Shown piece by piece: positions 51,302-60,152 of a stretch of 64,000 bases of DNA (its first letter is position 1; the number at the start of each line of letters is the position of its first letter). Source of the DNA: Novosphingobium sp. 9 (GTDB lineage: Bacteria > Pseudomonadota > Alphaproteobacteria > Sphingomonadales > Sphingomonadaceae); contig NZ_CP022708.1 of assembly GCF_025340265.1 (NCBI RefSeq), positions 767,501 to 831,500 on the forward strand, written 5' to 3'. The position numbers and the translations under genes were made by a program. The notes under the pieces were generated by a model. That model did not search any database and was not told where the DNA came from. It worked only from the letters and a program-made list of their open reading frames with translations.

Positions 51302-54100
51302 TCAATTTGGAGACAGCACTACCCTGGTAACGGAAGCGCCAAGGGGGAGTGCCCATCCCCCGCGCTGCGCCGTCCCACTTGACGGACTATAGGCCTTGCC
51401 GCCCGTAACAGTCTGCTCAACTCGGAACAGCGCGCTGGGGGTATCGGCATCTGCGGCGTCAAGCGTCAGCGTTACGGCGCCTGTCGTGCTGTCGTAATCC
51501 GCGCTTCTGATCTTGCCGGCATCGAGCGTGATCCACAGGCCAGCCGGGGCCACGAACAGGCGGCTGCGTGCGCCGTCGTGTGGTTCGATGTGGATCACCT
51601 TGCCCTGCTGCGAGACGATGCCGCCAAAGCCGAGCCAGCCAAAGCGCGGATCGTCCACCAGATAGGTCGCCGCCGCGTAGGCGTGGCCATAGTAGCCCAT
51701 GCCGTAGTCGCCGGTATAGGCATCCCACTTCATCATGTCCGGCCAGGAATGGAAGGCGGCCGAACCGAAGCCCTGCTGATCGATGTTGGTGATGCCGCCC
51801 ATGAACCCGCCATAGGCCGCGCGCAGCAGGTGCAGGTCTGTCGGCTTGGCACGATAGGCCTCGAACAGCGGTACGGCGTTCAGCGCCGAGCCGTAGTGGT
51901 GGATCTGCCGCTCGATCCGCGCGACCTTGCCGCCGTACAGGAAGTCCCAATAACGGCGGGCATTGCCGTTGTAGCCCCAGCTCGGGATCGTCGGATCGTA
52001 GGCGAGGATCACGTCGCGGGTCTCGTCGGCCTGCGGGATATGATCGAAGTAGCGCATCCACGCATAGACTTCGGGCTGGCCGGTGGAATCCCAGGCCATT
52101 TCCGAGCCGAAGGGATACTTTTCCTTGGCCCACTGGTCGGCGCGCTCCTTCATGAGGCGCTCCATGTTGGCGGCCTCCTCGGTCATGCCCTCGCGCTTGA
52201 GATCGTCGAGGATCGAGACGAAGACATTGCCTTCCATCAGGCCGAACTGCGCATAGTACGGCGCATCGCGCATCATCGCCGTGGTGGTGATATAGGCGTG
52301 CTCCAGATACCAGTGCCAGTCGTGCGCGGTGACGAGCCCGGTATGATCGCGCGCCAGACGGTAGAGCACCCAGTGCCCGATCGCGACATGCGGATAGTTG
52401 TAGGCGCGGCCTAGGTCGCCCGCGTCCTTCTTCGACCACGAGGTCCACGAGCGCCAGTCGGTGTCCTTGTCGTAATAGTCGGGCAGTTCCTTGGGATCGT
52501 AGTAGAAGATGCTCTTCTTCACCGCACCGGCATGCGGACCGTCGGGCACCTGCAAAACGCCTTCGACGGTCTTGTCGACGAGCGTTTCCAGCTTCTTCAC
52601 TTCCACCGGATCGGGATTGTCGAGCTGCTTCATCATTGCCGCGACCCAGCTGCCCGCCCCGCCCTCGTCGCTCATGCCGGAGATCCAGACGCGCGGCTCC
52701 TGCGTGACGATGGCTTTCTTCTCGCGGTCATAGGTGAGGATGGCAGGCGTGCGGTGGAACGGATCGCCCGCGCCTTCGAACCACTGCTGCGTCGTGGTGA
52801 AGTGGCCGAGATCGGCATTCACCTGCTCCAGCGGCTTGGTGACGAAATAGCTGACCGTCTGCACCTCGCCATCATCATACGTGACGTTGAGGCGCGCCTG
52901 CCCCCACGTCTTGCCGGTGATCTCATAACGGTTCCAGCCCTTGACGCCTTTACCCTCGGTGGCTTGCAAGGCGCCTTCGGGGAAACTGTCGATGGACTTC
53001 ACCTTGCGCGCGGCATCGAGGAACAGCGTGGCCGGAAGATCCTTGGGCACGACATATCCGGGCACGCCGATGGCAACCGGGCGATGGTTGGCCCGAAGCG
53101 TATCCTCGATCGCCTCGATGCCGGGGGATTCGACGAAGCGCACCCCGACCGTGCGGCTCTCGCCCGGCTTCAGGGTCATGCTGGTCGGCGTGTTCCACTG
53201 CTGCCCGGCGTTCTTCCATTCCTTCTCGGCAAAGCCCTTCGAGGCGACGGTCCAGTCATAGAAGCCTTCGAAGGTCTGGCCGCGCTGCGTCCTGTCCGTG
53301 AAGATGTTGTCGTCCTGACGCGGCATCTGGATCGGGCGATAGGCCTCCAGCGGCGTGCCCTTCTCGGGGATCACCAGCAGCGCCGGTCCCTTGCCGTTGA
53401 GGCGCGTCACCTGAAGGTAGCCTGCATCGCGCCCGATATAGGGATCGACGAAGCTCGCCTCGGCGTGAGCCTGATCGAGTGTACGGTCGTTGATGATATT
53501 GTCGAACACCATCGGCATGCCGAGCCCGCCGATCTCGACCGCCTGTGCCGAGGTATTGGTCAGCACGAAGCGCAAGGCCAGACCGTTCGCCGTGCGCAGC
53601 CATTCGCGATGGACGCTGAGCGGGATCGTCGCACCGGCCGTGCCGGAAGTCATCGAGGGTGTCACATCATAGGCTGCGATCACCTCGCCCTTCGCGGGCA
53701 GCGACGCGATCTGGCGGCGCTTGTGCGACGAGGAGAAGTCCTGCCATTCGCCACCGGGCACGCGCAGGCGCAGGTTGATATCGCCCAACTGGACATAGCC
53801 GTCGTACTGGCGCTCGGCATTACGCCCCGACGGCGTGAAGTCGAACCCCGGATCGCTTTGCGGCGAGAGTTTGGCGAGCGTGCCGGTATCGGCGCGTAGT
53901 GCGATCGCGAAAGGCCCGGCGCTGTACGGCGCAGTGCGGATCGGCGGATAGACCGGCTTGGGACGCTCGGCAGGCTCCTGCGCAGGGGCGGGATCGACCG
54001 GCAGTGTCAGCGTCGTCATCGCCACCGAGGCGAGCAGCAGCGCGGCCAGAGCAGACTTGCGCGAAGGGCGGAAGGAATGTCGCATGGGATAAGGGCTCAC
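51302..54100 (-). CDS. Large exported DUF5695-like protein, possible glycoside hydrolase
   Basis: This ~932-residue exported protein has a signal peptide of about 40 residues. It is not a family I can name with certainty; the layout resembles DUF5695 proteins. The N-terminal half is beta-rich with 'ALRADTGTLAKLSPQ', 'REWLRTANGLALRFVLTN' and 'QQWNTPTSMTLKPGES', like the N-terminal sandwich of polysaccharide-active enzymes. The C-terminal half is helical with repeated aromatic/acidic motifs ('HDWHWYLEHAYITTT', 'EMAWDSTGQPEVYAW', 'HHYGSALNAVPLFEAY'), suggesting an (alpha/alpha)6 barrel as in six-hairpin glycosidases. Its GTG start overlaps the S9 stop by four bases (GTGA); ATG 54085 is the alternative. 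Co-translation with an S9 peptidase links it to glycopeptide breakdown. Confidence 0.75.
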   Translation of the reverse strand: MSPYPMRHSFRPSRKSALAALLLASVAMTTLTLPVDPAPAQEPAERPKPVYPPIRTAPYSAGPFAIALRADTGTLAKLSPQSDPGFDFTPSGRNAERQYDGYVQLGDINLRLRVPGGEWQDFSSSHKRRQIASLPAKGEVIAAYDVTPSMTSGTAGATIPLSVHREWLRTANGLALRFVLTNTSAQAVEIGGLGMPMVFDNIINDRTLDQAHAEASFVDPYIGRDAGYLQVTRLNGKGPALLVIPEKGTPLEAYRPIQMPRQDDNIFTDRTQRGQTFEGFYDWTVASKGFAEKEWKNAGQQWNTPTSMTLKPGESRTVGVRFVESPGIEAIEDTLRANHRPVAIGVPGYVVPKDLPATLFLDAARKVKSIDSFPEGALQATEGKGVKGWNRYEITGKTWGQARLNVTYDDGEVQTVSYFVTKPLEQVNADLGHFTTTQQWFEGAGDPFHRTPAILTYDREKKAIVTQEPRVWISGMSDEGGAGSWVAAMMKQLDNPDPVEVKKLETLVDKTVEGVLQVPDGPHAGAVKKSIFYYDPKELPDYYDKDTDWRSWTSWSKKDAGDLGRAYNYPHVAIGHWVLYRLARDHTGLVTAHDWHWYLEHAYITTTAMMRDAPYYAQFGLMEGNVFVSILDDLKREGMTEEAANMERLMKERADQWAKEKYPFGSEMAWDSTGQPEVYAWMRYFDHIPQADETRDVILAYDPTIPSWGYNGNARRYWDFLYGGKVARIERQIHHYGSALNAVPLFEAYRAKPTDLHLLRAAYGGFMGGITNIDQQGFGSAAFHSWPDMMKWDAYTGDYGMGYYGHAYAAATYLVDDPRFGWLGFGGIVSQQGKVIHIEPHDGARSRLFVAPAGLWITLDAGKIRSADYDSTTGAVTLTLDAADADTPSALFRVEQTVTGGKAYSPSSGTAQRGGWALPLGASVTRVVLSPN

Positions 54101-56463
54101 TTGTCGTCGGAGGCCGCAGCGCTATCGAGTTCGAGAGGCTGGGCAGGCGGCATGTCGCCGATGAGGTACTGGGTGAAGTAATCGCGGAACTTGCGCCAGA
54201 AGAACGGCTGATAGACCGCGTGGGTGGTATTGGGCAGGATCACCATATCGACATTGCGCCCCGCCTTCAGCAGCGCGTTGGCCAGATGGAAGCTTTCGGT
54301 GACAGGCACGTTGTCATCGATGTCGCCGTGGATCAGCAGCAGGTGGCCCTTGAGATTCCTGGCCACCGACATGTTGGAGTTGGCCTCCCACTGCGCGTCG
54401 GTGGCAAGGCCCATCGAGACTTCCGGCCACCACGCCTTGTCGAGCCGCAGATCGTGATTGCCGGAGGAGGCAACCGAGACCTTGAAGAAATCGGGCCGCC
54501 GCAGGATGAAGCGCGCCGCGTCATAACCGCCTGCGGAACCGCCGTAGACGCCCACCCGGTCCAGATCCATGCAGCCGCACGCCTGCGCCATCTGGCGGAT
54601 CATCCCGATGTGATCGTCAAGCCCCACTTCGCCAAGGTTCTGGTAGGCGGGAAGACGGAAGGCCTGCCCGCGCCGCGATGTCCCCATGCCATCGATCTGG
54701 ACGACGATCGCGCCCAGTTGCGCGACGCTCTCCACGCTCATCATGTTCGCCATGGCCCACGTCGTGGGCACGTCCGTCGTCGTCGGGCCGGTGTAGACGT
54801 TGTCGATCACCGGATAGCGCTTGTGCGGATCGAAGTTCGCCGGGCGATAGATCATCCCGTAGAGCGGCGTCTTGCCATCGGCGGCGACACCCTTGAACGG
54901 CTCAGGCGGCGTGAAGCCGGTCGCCATCAGCGCCGACACATCGGCCTTGCCCAGTTCGGCGAGGATCTTGCCATCGCGGGTGGAGCGGACCACCGTGCGC
55001 GGCGGCGCGGTGGGGCTGGACATCACATCGATGAACCATTCGCCGTTGTCCGATACCGTCACCTCGTGGTCGAGCGGCTCGGGCGTCAGCAGGACCGGCG
55101 CCTTGTTGCCCGTCGCGAGGCGATAGAACTGCATCCAGTAGGGATTGCGATCCTTTTCGCGCCCGACACCCGACAGCAGGATGGTCCTGCCATCGTCCGA
55201 CACGCGATCGACGCTCGTCACTTCCCATTGCCCGGTGGTCAGTGCGGTGCCGCCGGTCGGCTTGTCCGGGCGGACGAGATAGAGCTGCGCCCACCCGCTA
55301 CGCTCGGAGATATCCAGTTCGCCGTGAAGCTGCGGGGTGGGCATGATCATGCTGGAGGTCACGGTGACGATCGGCTTCACCGCCTCGACCGCGACTTCGC
55401 GCGCGGCGCCATTGGCGGGATCGACGTGGTAGACCACGAGCTTGCCATAGCCGCGCTGGGTCCACTGCACCCGACCGCTGCCGTCCGGGTTCCAGCCCAT
55501 GTCGAGGTCGGCGGGGTAGAGAATCTGCTCGGTCGGCACCTGTACCGGCACCACATGCGCCGCGCCGTCCTTCAGCGCGGCAGCGACGTCGATCACCAGG
55601 CGATCTGCCCTGGGCAGCACCTTGGCGCCCGCGAGCGGATAGATGTAGCTGAAGCTGCGCGGGTAGAGGCTGCCCTGCACGTTCTCCTGCGTCATCGTCA
55701 GGCGCTGGACGCCGCGCGTGTCGAGCCGCCAGGTCATGATCTTCGTGCCGTCCGGCGACCAGCGCACCGAGACCGGCATCGTCGGCTCCTCGGTGCCCTG
55801 CTTCAGAATATCCGGCAGCATCGCAATACCGCGACCGTAGGGCTGTTCACGCGTGCCGTCCGTCGTCAGCGGCACTTCACGCCCGCTGGCGACATCGATC
55901 GCCACCAGATTATAGTTCCGCGCGACCACCCGGAAGCGTCCGTTCGGCGACATCGAGCCTTCGGGCGCAGGCACATCAGCAGACATGGGCAGCGCGGTCA
56001 GCTTGCCGCCGCGTTCGAGCTGCCATTTGCGGTCCACTGCCGTGAAAGTCAGCGCGCCGGAAGTGCCGTCAAATGCGGCATCGGACAAGTCCAGCGCTTC
56101 GCCGGGTACGGGATGGCCGATGACGTGCGAAACCTGCTCTGCCAGTGCGGCTTCGGAGATCAGGACAGTGCTCTGACCGGACTTCAGGTCCAACCGCTCG
56201 ACTTGCCGCTGTCCGGCAGGTCCCTTGCGGTAGATCACCGAGGAACCGTCGGTCGTAAACCTCGCACGCATGTTGGCGTCGGAGACCAGCGCCTTCATCT
56301 TGGCGCTCATGTACCAGTCCGCCAGCGCATAGCGTCCTGCAACGGTGGAAGGGGCGCTGCCCGCCAGTGCAGGAGACGCGAAGACCAGCATGGCAACACC
56401 GCCCGCCGCTCCGGTCAGGATTCGCTTCCTCCGAGCCCCCTTGATGTGTGTGCACGCCAGCAT
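54097..56463 (-). CDS. Exported S9-family prolyl-type peptidase (DPP-IV-like)
   Basis: This 788-residue peptidase has an Arg/Lys-rich signal peptide ending at 'PALAG', a propeller domain and a C-terminal catalytic domain. The predicted triad is Ser643 in 'GVYGGSAGGYDA', Asp716 in 'HGDIDDNVP' and His748 in 'PNTTHAVYQ'. The 'DDNV' motif and the length match the dipeptidyl-peptidase IV branch, which prefers proline or alanine at the penultimate position. It differs clearly in sequence from the S9 protein at 45854-48181. It starts a two-gene operon with the DUF5695-like gene and is divergent from the GH127 operon. A TATAC/GTATA palindrome lies 57 bases upstream. Confidence 0.92.
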   Translation of the reverse strand: MLACTHIKGARRKRILTGAAGGVAMLVFASPALAGSAPSTVAGRYALADWYMSAKMKALVSDANMRARFTTDGSSVIYRKGPAGQRQVERLDLKSGQSTVLISEAALAEQVSHVIGHPVPGEALDLSDAAFDGTSGALTFTAVDRKWQLERGGKLTALPMSADVPAPEGSMSPNGRFRVVARNYNLVAIDVASGREVPLTTDGTREQPYGRGIAMLPDILKQGTEEPTMPVSVRWSPDGTKIMTWRLDTRGVQRLTMTQENVQGSLYPRSFSYIYPLAGAKVLPRADRLVIDVAAALKDGAAHVVPVQVPTEQILYPADLDMGWNPDGSGRVQWTQRGYGKLVVYHVDPANGAAREVAVEAVKPIVTVTSSMIMPTPQLHGELDISERSGWAQLYLVRPDKPTGGTALTTGQWEVTSVDRVSDDGRTILLSGVGREKDRNPYWMQFYRLATGNKAPVLLTPEPLDHEVTVSDNGEWFIDVMSSPTAPPRTVVRSTRDGKILAELGKADVSALMATGFTPPEPFKGVAADGKTPLYGMIYRPANFDPHKRYPVIDNVYTGPTTTDVPTTWAMANMMSVESVAQLGAIVVQIDGMGTSRRGQAFRLPAYQNLGEVGLDDHIGMIRQMAQACGCMDLDRVGVYGGSAGGYDAARFILRRPDFFKVSVASSGNHDLRLDKAWWPEVSMGLATDAQWEANSNMSVARNLKGHLLLIHGDIDDNVPVTESFHLANALLKAGRNVDMVILPNTTHAVYQPFFWRKFRDYFTQYLIGDMPPAQPLELDSAAASDDK

Positions 56464-56519
56464 GTCCGATCCCCTTTCGGAGCAGCATTAGAGCAGCCGG
56501 AACCTCGCTGGTCAAATAT

Positions 56520-56534
56520 ATTATACAGTATAAT
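56520..56534. promoter_or_regulatory. ATTATACAGTATAAT palindrome upstream of S9 operon
   Basis: A 15-bp inverted repeat, perfect except for the unpaired central base, lies 57 bases before the minus-strand S9 start. It resembles the GTATAC sites but has one more base between the TATAC arms and AT-rich flanks, so it may be a variant site or an operator for another protein. Confidence 0.5.
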
Positions 56535-56684
56535 GTACGACAAGATATTGAGCGCCGTGCGCAAATGCGGCACCCGAGCCACGCATCCAGCATTCCTGCG
56601 GATGGGCCGCGATGCAACCGCAGGTTCTCGTTCGCCGCGAAAAAACACCGGCCCACAGCGTTGACGCCCGAGAGATTTACGCTA

Positions 56685-56700
56685 GGATCGTATACCGTAT
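56685..56700. promoter_or_regulatory. GTATAC-centred operator upstream of GH127 operon
   Basis: GGATCGTATACCGTAT combines the left half of the 51171 site with a TACCGTAT right half. It lies 18 bases before the ATG of the GH127-like gene, close to its ribosome site, where a bound regulator would block transcription or early elongation. Confidence 0.65.
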
Positions 56701-56718
56701 CTATTTCTGGAGACGGTC

Positions 56719-59118
56719 ATGCTTTCCACCAGTCGCAGGCAGCTGCTCGGCGGAGCCGCCACGATGGCGCTGCTTATTCATGCGGGCGATGCCTTCGCAC
56801 TTGAGGCTCTTTCGCGCCTGCCCGCCAAGGCCGAGCCGCTTCCGCTCGATGCCGTGCGCTTGCGCCCCTCGCCCTTCGCGACGGCGGTGGAAACCAACCT
56901 CAAATACTTGCTCTCGCTGGAGCCGGACCGCCTGCTGCACAACTACCGTACCAATGCCGGGCTGGAAGCCAAGGGCAAGGTCTATGGCGGTTGGGAAAGC
57001 GACACCATCGCCGGGCATTCGCTGGGTCACTATTTGTCTGCGCTGGCACTGACGCACGCGCAGACGGGCGACGCGGAGTGCCGCACCCGCGTCGCCTACA
57101 TCATCTCCGAACTGGCCGAGTGCCAGAAGGCCGAAGGCGATGGCTACGTCGCGGGCTTCACGCGCAAGCGCAAGGACGGCACCGTCGTCGACGGCAAGGA
57201 GATCTTCCCGGAGATCATGGCCGGAGACATCCGTTCGGGCGGGTTCGATCTCAACGGTTGCTGGGTGCCCTATTACAACTGGCACAAGCTGTTCAACGGC
57301 CTGTTCGACGCGCAGACCTACTGCGGGTTCGACACCGTGATGCCGATCGCCATCGGTCTGGCGGGCTATATCGACAAGGTCTTCGCCGCGCTGAACGACG
57401 AGCAGGTCGAAAAGATGCTCTCGTGCGAATACGGCGGCCTGAACGAGAGCATTGCGGAGCTTTACGCGCGCACCAACGATGCCCGCTGGCTGAAGCTGGC
57501 GAACCGCATCTACGATCACCGCGTGCTCGATCCGTTGAAAGCGCAGGAAGACAAGCTGGCGAACTTCCACGCCAACACGCAGATCCCCAAGATCATCGGC
57601 CTTGCGCGCCTCAACGAGGTTTCCGGCACGCCCGCCGATGCCGTCGCCGCGCGGTTCTTCTGGGAGACGGTGACAGGGCATCACAGCTATGTCATCGGCG
57701 GCAATGCCGATCGCGAATACTTCAGCGAACCCGACACGATCAGCCACCACATCACCGAACAGACCTGCGAGCACTGCAACAGCTACAACATGCTGAAGCT
57801 GACGCGGCACCTGTTCCAGTGGCGCCCGGAAGCCTCGCTGTTCGACTATTACGAGCGCACGCACCTCAACCATATCCTGGCGCAGCAGCACCCGGACTGG
57901 GGCGGCTTCACCTACATGACCCCGCTGATGACAGGCGCCCCGCGCGGCTATTCGCAACCCGGAGAGGAAGCGTTCTGGTGCTGCGTCGGCTCAGGCATGG
58001 AAAGCCACGCCAAGCACGGCGATTCCATCTTCTGGCAGGGCACCGCGCCCACAGGTCCGATGCTGATGGTCAATCTCTACATCCCCGCGCAGGCGCACTG
58101 GGCACAGCGCGGCGCCGATGTCGTGCTCGACACCCGCTATCCGTTCGAGGGGCGCAGCACGATCAGGCTGGTCAACCTCGCCAAACCAGGACGTTTCGCA
58201 ATTGCCCTGCGCGTGCCCGCCTATGCCAACGGCAAGGCTGCGGTCAGCGTCAACGGCACGATCTATCCGGTCACGGTGACGACAGGCTATGCGATCCTCG
58301 ACCGCGTGTGGAAGCAGGGCGACGAGATCGCCATCGACCTGCCGCTCGACCTGCGCCTCGAAGCGACGCCGGGCGATGACCGCACGGTCGCCGTCCTGCG
58401 CGGCCCGCTGGTGCTGGCAGGCGATCTGGGCGACGTCGGGCCGGACGCGGCACCCTACAGCGGCGTCGAGCCCGCGCTGGTCGGGACCGATCCGGTCGCC
58501 GGGTTCAATGCCACCTCGCCGCAGTGGGCAGTCTACGACACGCAAGGCGTGATCCGTCCCGGCAACTTGCGCTTCGTGCCGTTCTACAGCCAGTACGACC
58601 GGCGCAGCGCGGTCTACTTCAAGCGCTTCACCGAAGCCGAATGGAAGACCGAGGAAGCAGGATTCCTCGCCGAACAGGCGCGTCTTCGCGATGTTGCCGC
58701 CCGTTCGGTCGACGTCATGCATCTGGGCGAAATGCAGGCCGAGCGCGATCACAATCTGACCTCGGATATCTCTTATCCCGTCACCTATCGCGGTCGTAAC
58801 GGGCGCGATGCGCGCAGCGGCGGCTTCTTCGAATTCACGATGAAGACCCGCGAGGCCCCGCTGGTGCTCGAAGCCACCTATTGGGGCGAGGAGCGCAACC
58901 GCACGTTCGACATTCTGCTCGATGGCGTGAAGCTCGCCACCGAAACGCTGAAGGGCGACAAGGGCGGCACCTTCTTCACCGTCGACTATCCGATCCCGGC
59001 GGCGATGGTGAAGGGCAAGTCCTCGGTGAAGGTGAAGTTCGTGCCGCATGACGGCCAGAGCGCCGGGCCGGTGTTCGGCGTGGTGCTGTTCACGGCCAAG
59101 CCCGGACAGGCGGTATGA
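56719..59118 (+). CDS. GH127/GH146-type beta-L-arabinofuranosidase, Tat signal
   Basis: This 799-residue protein has a twin-arginine-like leader ('TSRRQLLGGAATM'). The (alpha/alpha)6 barrel of the former DUF1680 family is marked by 'VYGGWESDTIAGHSLGHYLSA' and 'GYVAGF'. The zinc-thiolate catalytic site of GH127 is complete: Glu351 and Cys353 in 'EQTCEHCNSYNML', and Cys421 and Cys422 in 'AFWCCVGSGMESH', with Cys421 the likely nucleophile. A beta-sandwich C-terminal part follows. Characterised members remove beta-L-arabinofuranose, including the arabino-oligosaccharides on hydroxyproline of extensins; pectin side chains are another target. TGGAGACGG precedes the ATG. It heads an operon with Ldh_2, DUF885 and GH43 genes, joined by four-base overlaps. 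Confidence 0.92.
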   Translation: MLSTSRRQLLGGAATMALLIHAGDAFALEALSRLPAKAEPLPLDAVRLRPSPFATAVETNLKYLLSLEPDRLLHNYRTNAGLEAKGKVYGGWESDTIAGHSLGHYLSALALTHAQTGDAECRTRVAYIISELAECQKAEGDGYVAGFTRKRKDGTVVDGKEIFPEIMAGDIRSGGFDLNGCWVPYYNWHKLFNGLFDAQTYCGFDTVMPIAIGLAGYIDKVFAALNDEQVEKMLSCEYGGLNESIAELYARTNDARWLKLANRIYDHRVLDPLKAQEDKLANFHANTQIPKIIGLARLNEVSGTPADAVAARFFWETVTGHHSYVIGGNADREYFSEPDTISHHITEQTCEHCNSYNMLKLTRHLFQWRPEASLFDYYERTHLNHILAQQHPDWGGFTYMTPLMTGAPRGYSQPGEEAFWCCVGSGMESHAKHGDSIFWQGTAPTGPMLMVNLYIPAQAHWAQRGADVVLDTRYPFEGRSTIRLVNLAKPGRFAIALRVPAYANGKAAVSVNGTIYPVTVTTGYAILDRVWKQGDEIAIDLPLDLRLEATPGDDRTVAVLRGPLVLAGDLGDVGPDAAPYSGVEPALVGTDPVAGFNATSPQWAVYDTQGVIRPGNLRFVPFYSQYDRRSAVYFKRFTEAEWKTEEAGFLAEQARLRDVAARSVDVMHLGEMQAERDHNLTSDISYPVTYRGRNGRDARSGGFFEFTMKTREAPLVLEATYWGEERNRTFDILLDGVKLATETLKGDKGGTFFTVDYPIPAAMVKGKSSVKVKFVPHDGQSAGPVFGVVLFTAKPGQAV

Positions 59119-60152
59119 CAGAGGTCATGACGACGCCTGCCACCGTGCGGATGTCGCTCGACGAGGTGCGGGCGCTGGCGCTGCGGGTGCTCTTAGCCGT
59201 CGGTCTGGCGCCCGACCACGCCGCCGCTGTCGCCCAGACGATGGTCGCGGGCGAGCGAGACGGCTGCACCTCGCACGGGCTCTACCGCCTGCTGGTGGCG
59301 GCGCGCAGCGTCGCGATGGGCATCGCCGTGCCGGATGCCGTGCCGCTGGTCGAGGAACCGGCGACTGCACTGGTGCGCGTGGACGGACGGGGCGGCTTTG
59401 CCCAACTGCCGTTCGAGACGGGCCGCACCCTGCTGGTCCACAAGGCGAAGCGCTGCGGCATCGCCGCGATGGCGCTGACCAACGTGGTCCACTTCGCCGC
59501 GCTGTGGCCCGAAGTCGAAGCGCTGGCCGAGGAAGGCCTCGCCGTGCTGGCGATGACCCCCAGCCATGCCTGGGTCGCGCCCGAAGGCGGCACCAAGCCG
59601 GTGTTCGGCACCAATCCCATCGCCTTTGGCTGGCCGCGCCCCGGCAAGGCGCCGTTCGTCTTCGACCTTGCCACCAGCGCCATCGCGCGCGGCGATATCG
59701 AACTGCACCGCCGCGCGGGCAAGCCGGTGCCCGATCACTGGGGCTATGACGCGGACGGCAACGTCACCACCGATGCCGCCGCCGTTCTGGAAGGCGCCAT
59801 GCGCACGTTCGGCGGGCACAAGGGCTCGGCACTTTCGGCCATGGTCGAACTGCTGGGCGGCCCGCTGATCGGCGACATGACCAGCCTGGAATCGCTCGCG
59901 CTCGACAACGGGCGCAAGGGCTCTCCCATCGGCGGCGAACTGATCATCGCCATCGATCCGCAAGGCTTCATGGGCGAACTGATGGCAGACCGTTTCGCGG
60001 CGGCAGAAGCCATGTTCGCCGCCATCGAGGGACAGGGCGCCCGCCTCCCCTCCTCGCGCCGCCACGCAGCGCGGGCGCGCAGCCTGGCCGAAGGGGTGGA
60101 TATCCCGCAGGCCCTTCTCGACGACATTCAAGCCCTTCTGGAGCAGGCATGA
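59115..60152 (+). CDS. Ldh_2-family NAD(P)-dependent reductase (Pyr2C/Pip2C reductase-like)
   Basis: This 345-residue cytoplasmic oxidoreductase belongs to the malate/L-lactate/ureidoglycolate dehydrogenase fold. The catalytic His54 is in 'ERDGCTSHGLYRLL', and 'THAWVAPEGG'-type and 'FGTNPIAFGWPR' segments form the nucleotide site; 'GGHKGSALSAMVELL' and 'GELIIAIDP' follow. The 'DGCTSHGLYR' form rather than the 'GxDSHG' of malate dehydrogenases recalls delta-1-pyrroline/piperideine-2-carboxylate reductases (DpkA type), which make L-proline from intermediates of trans-3-hydroxyproline or D-proline breakdown. That would fit the peptidase-rich context. A sugar-acid reductase for arabinose-derived acids is the alternative. 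The ATG overlaps the GH127 stop (ATGA), and its stop overlaps the DUF885 start. Confidence 0.85.
   Translation: MTEVMTTPATVRMSLDEVRALALRVLLAVGLAPDHAAAVAQTMVAGERDGCTSHGLYRLLVAARSVAMGIAVPDAVPLVEEPATALVRVDGRGGFAQLPFETGRTLLVHKAKRCGIAAMALTNVVHFAALWPEVEALAEEGLAVLAMTPSHAWVAPEGGTKPVFGTNPIAFGWPRPGKAPFVFDLATSAIARGDIELHRRAGKPVPDHWGYDADGNVTTDAAAVLEGAMRTFGGHKGSALSAMVELLGGPLIGDMTSLESLALDNGRKGSPIGGELIIAIDPQGFMGELMADRFAAAEAMFAAIEGQGARLPSSRRHAARARSLAEGVDIPQALLDDIQALLEQA

Noticed and set aside
53899..56664. 921-codon open frame on the plus strand
   Set aside because: Antisense to the S9 peptidase gene, with low-complexity Arg/His-rich composition and no recognisable motif.
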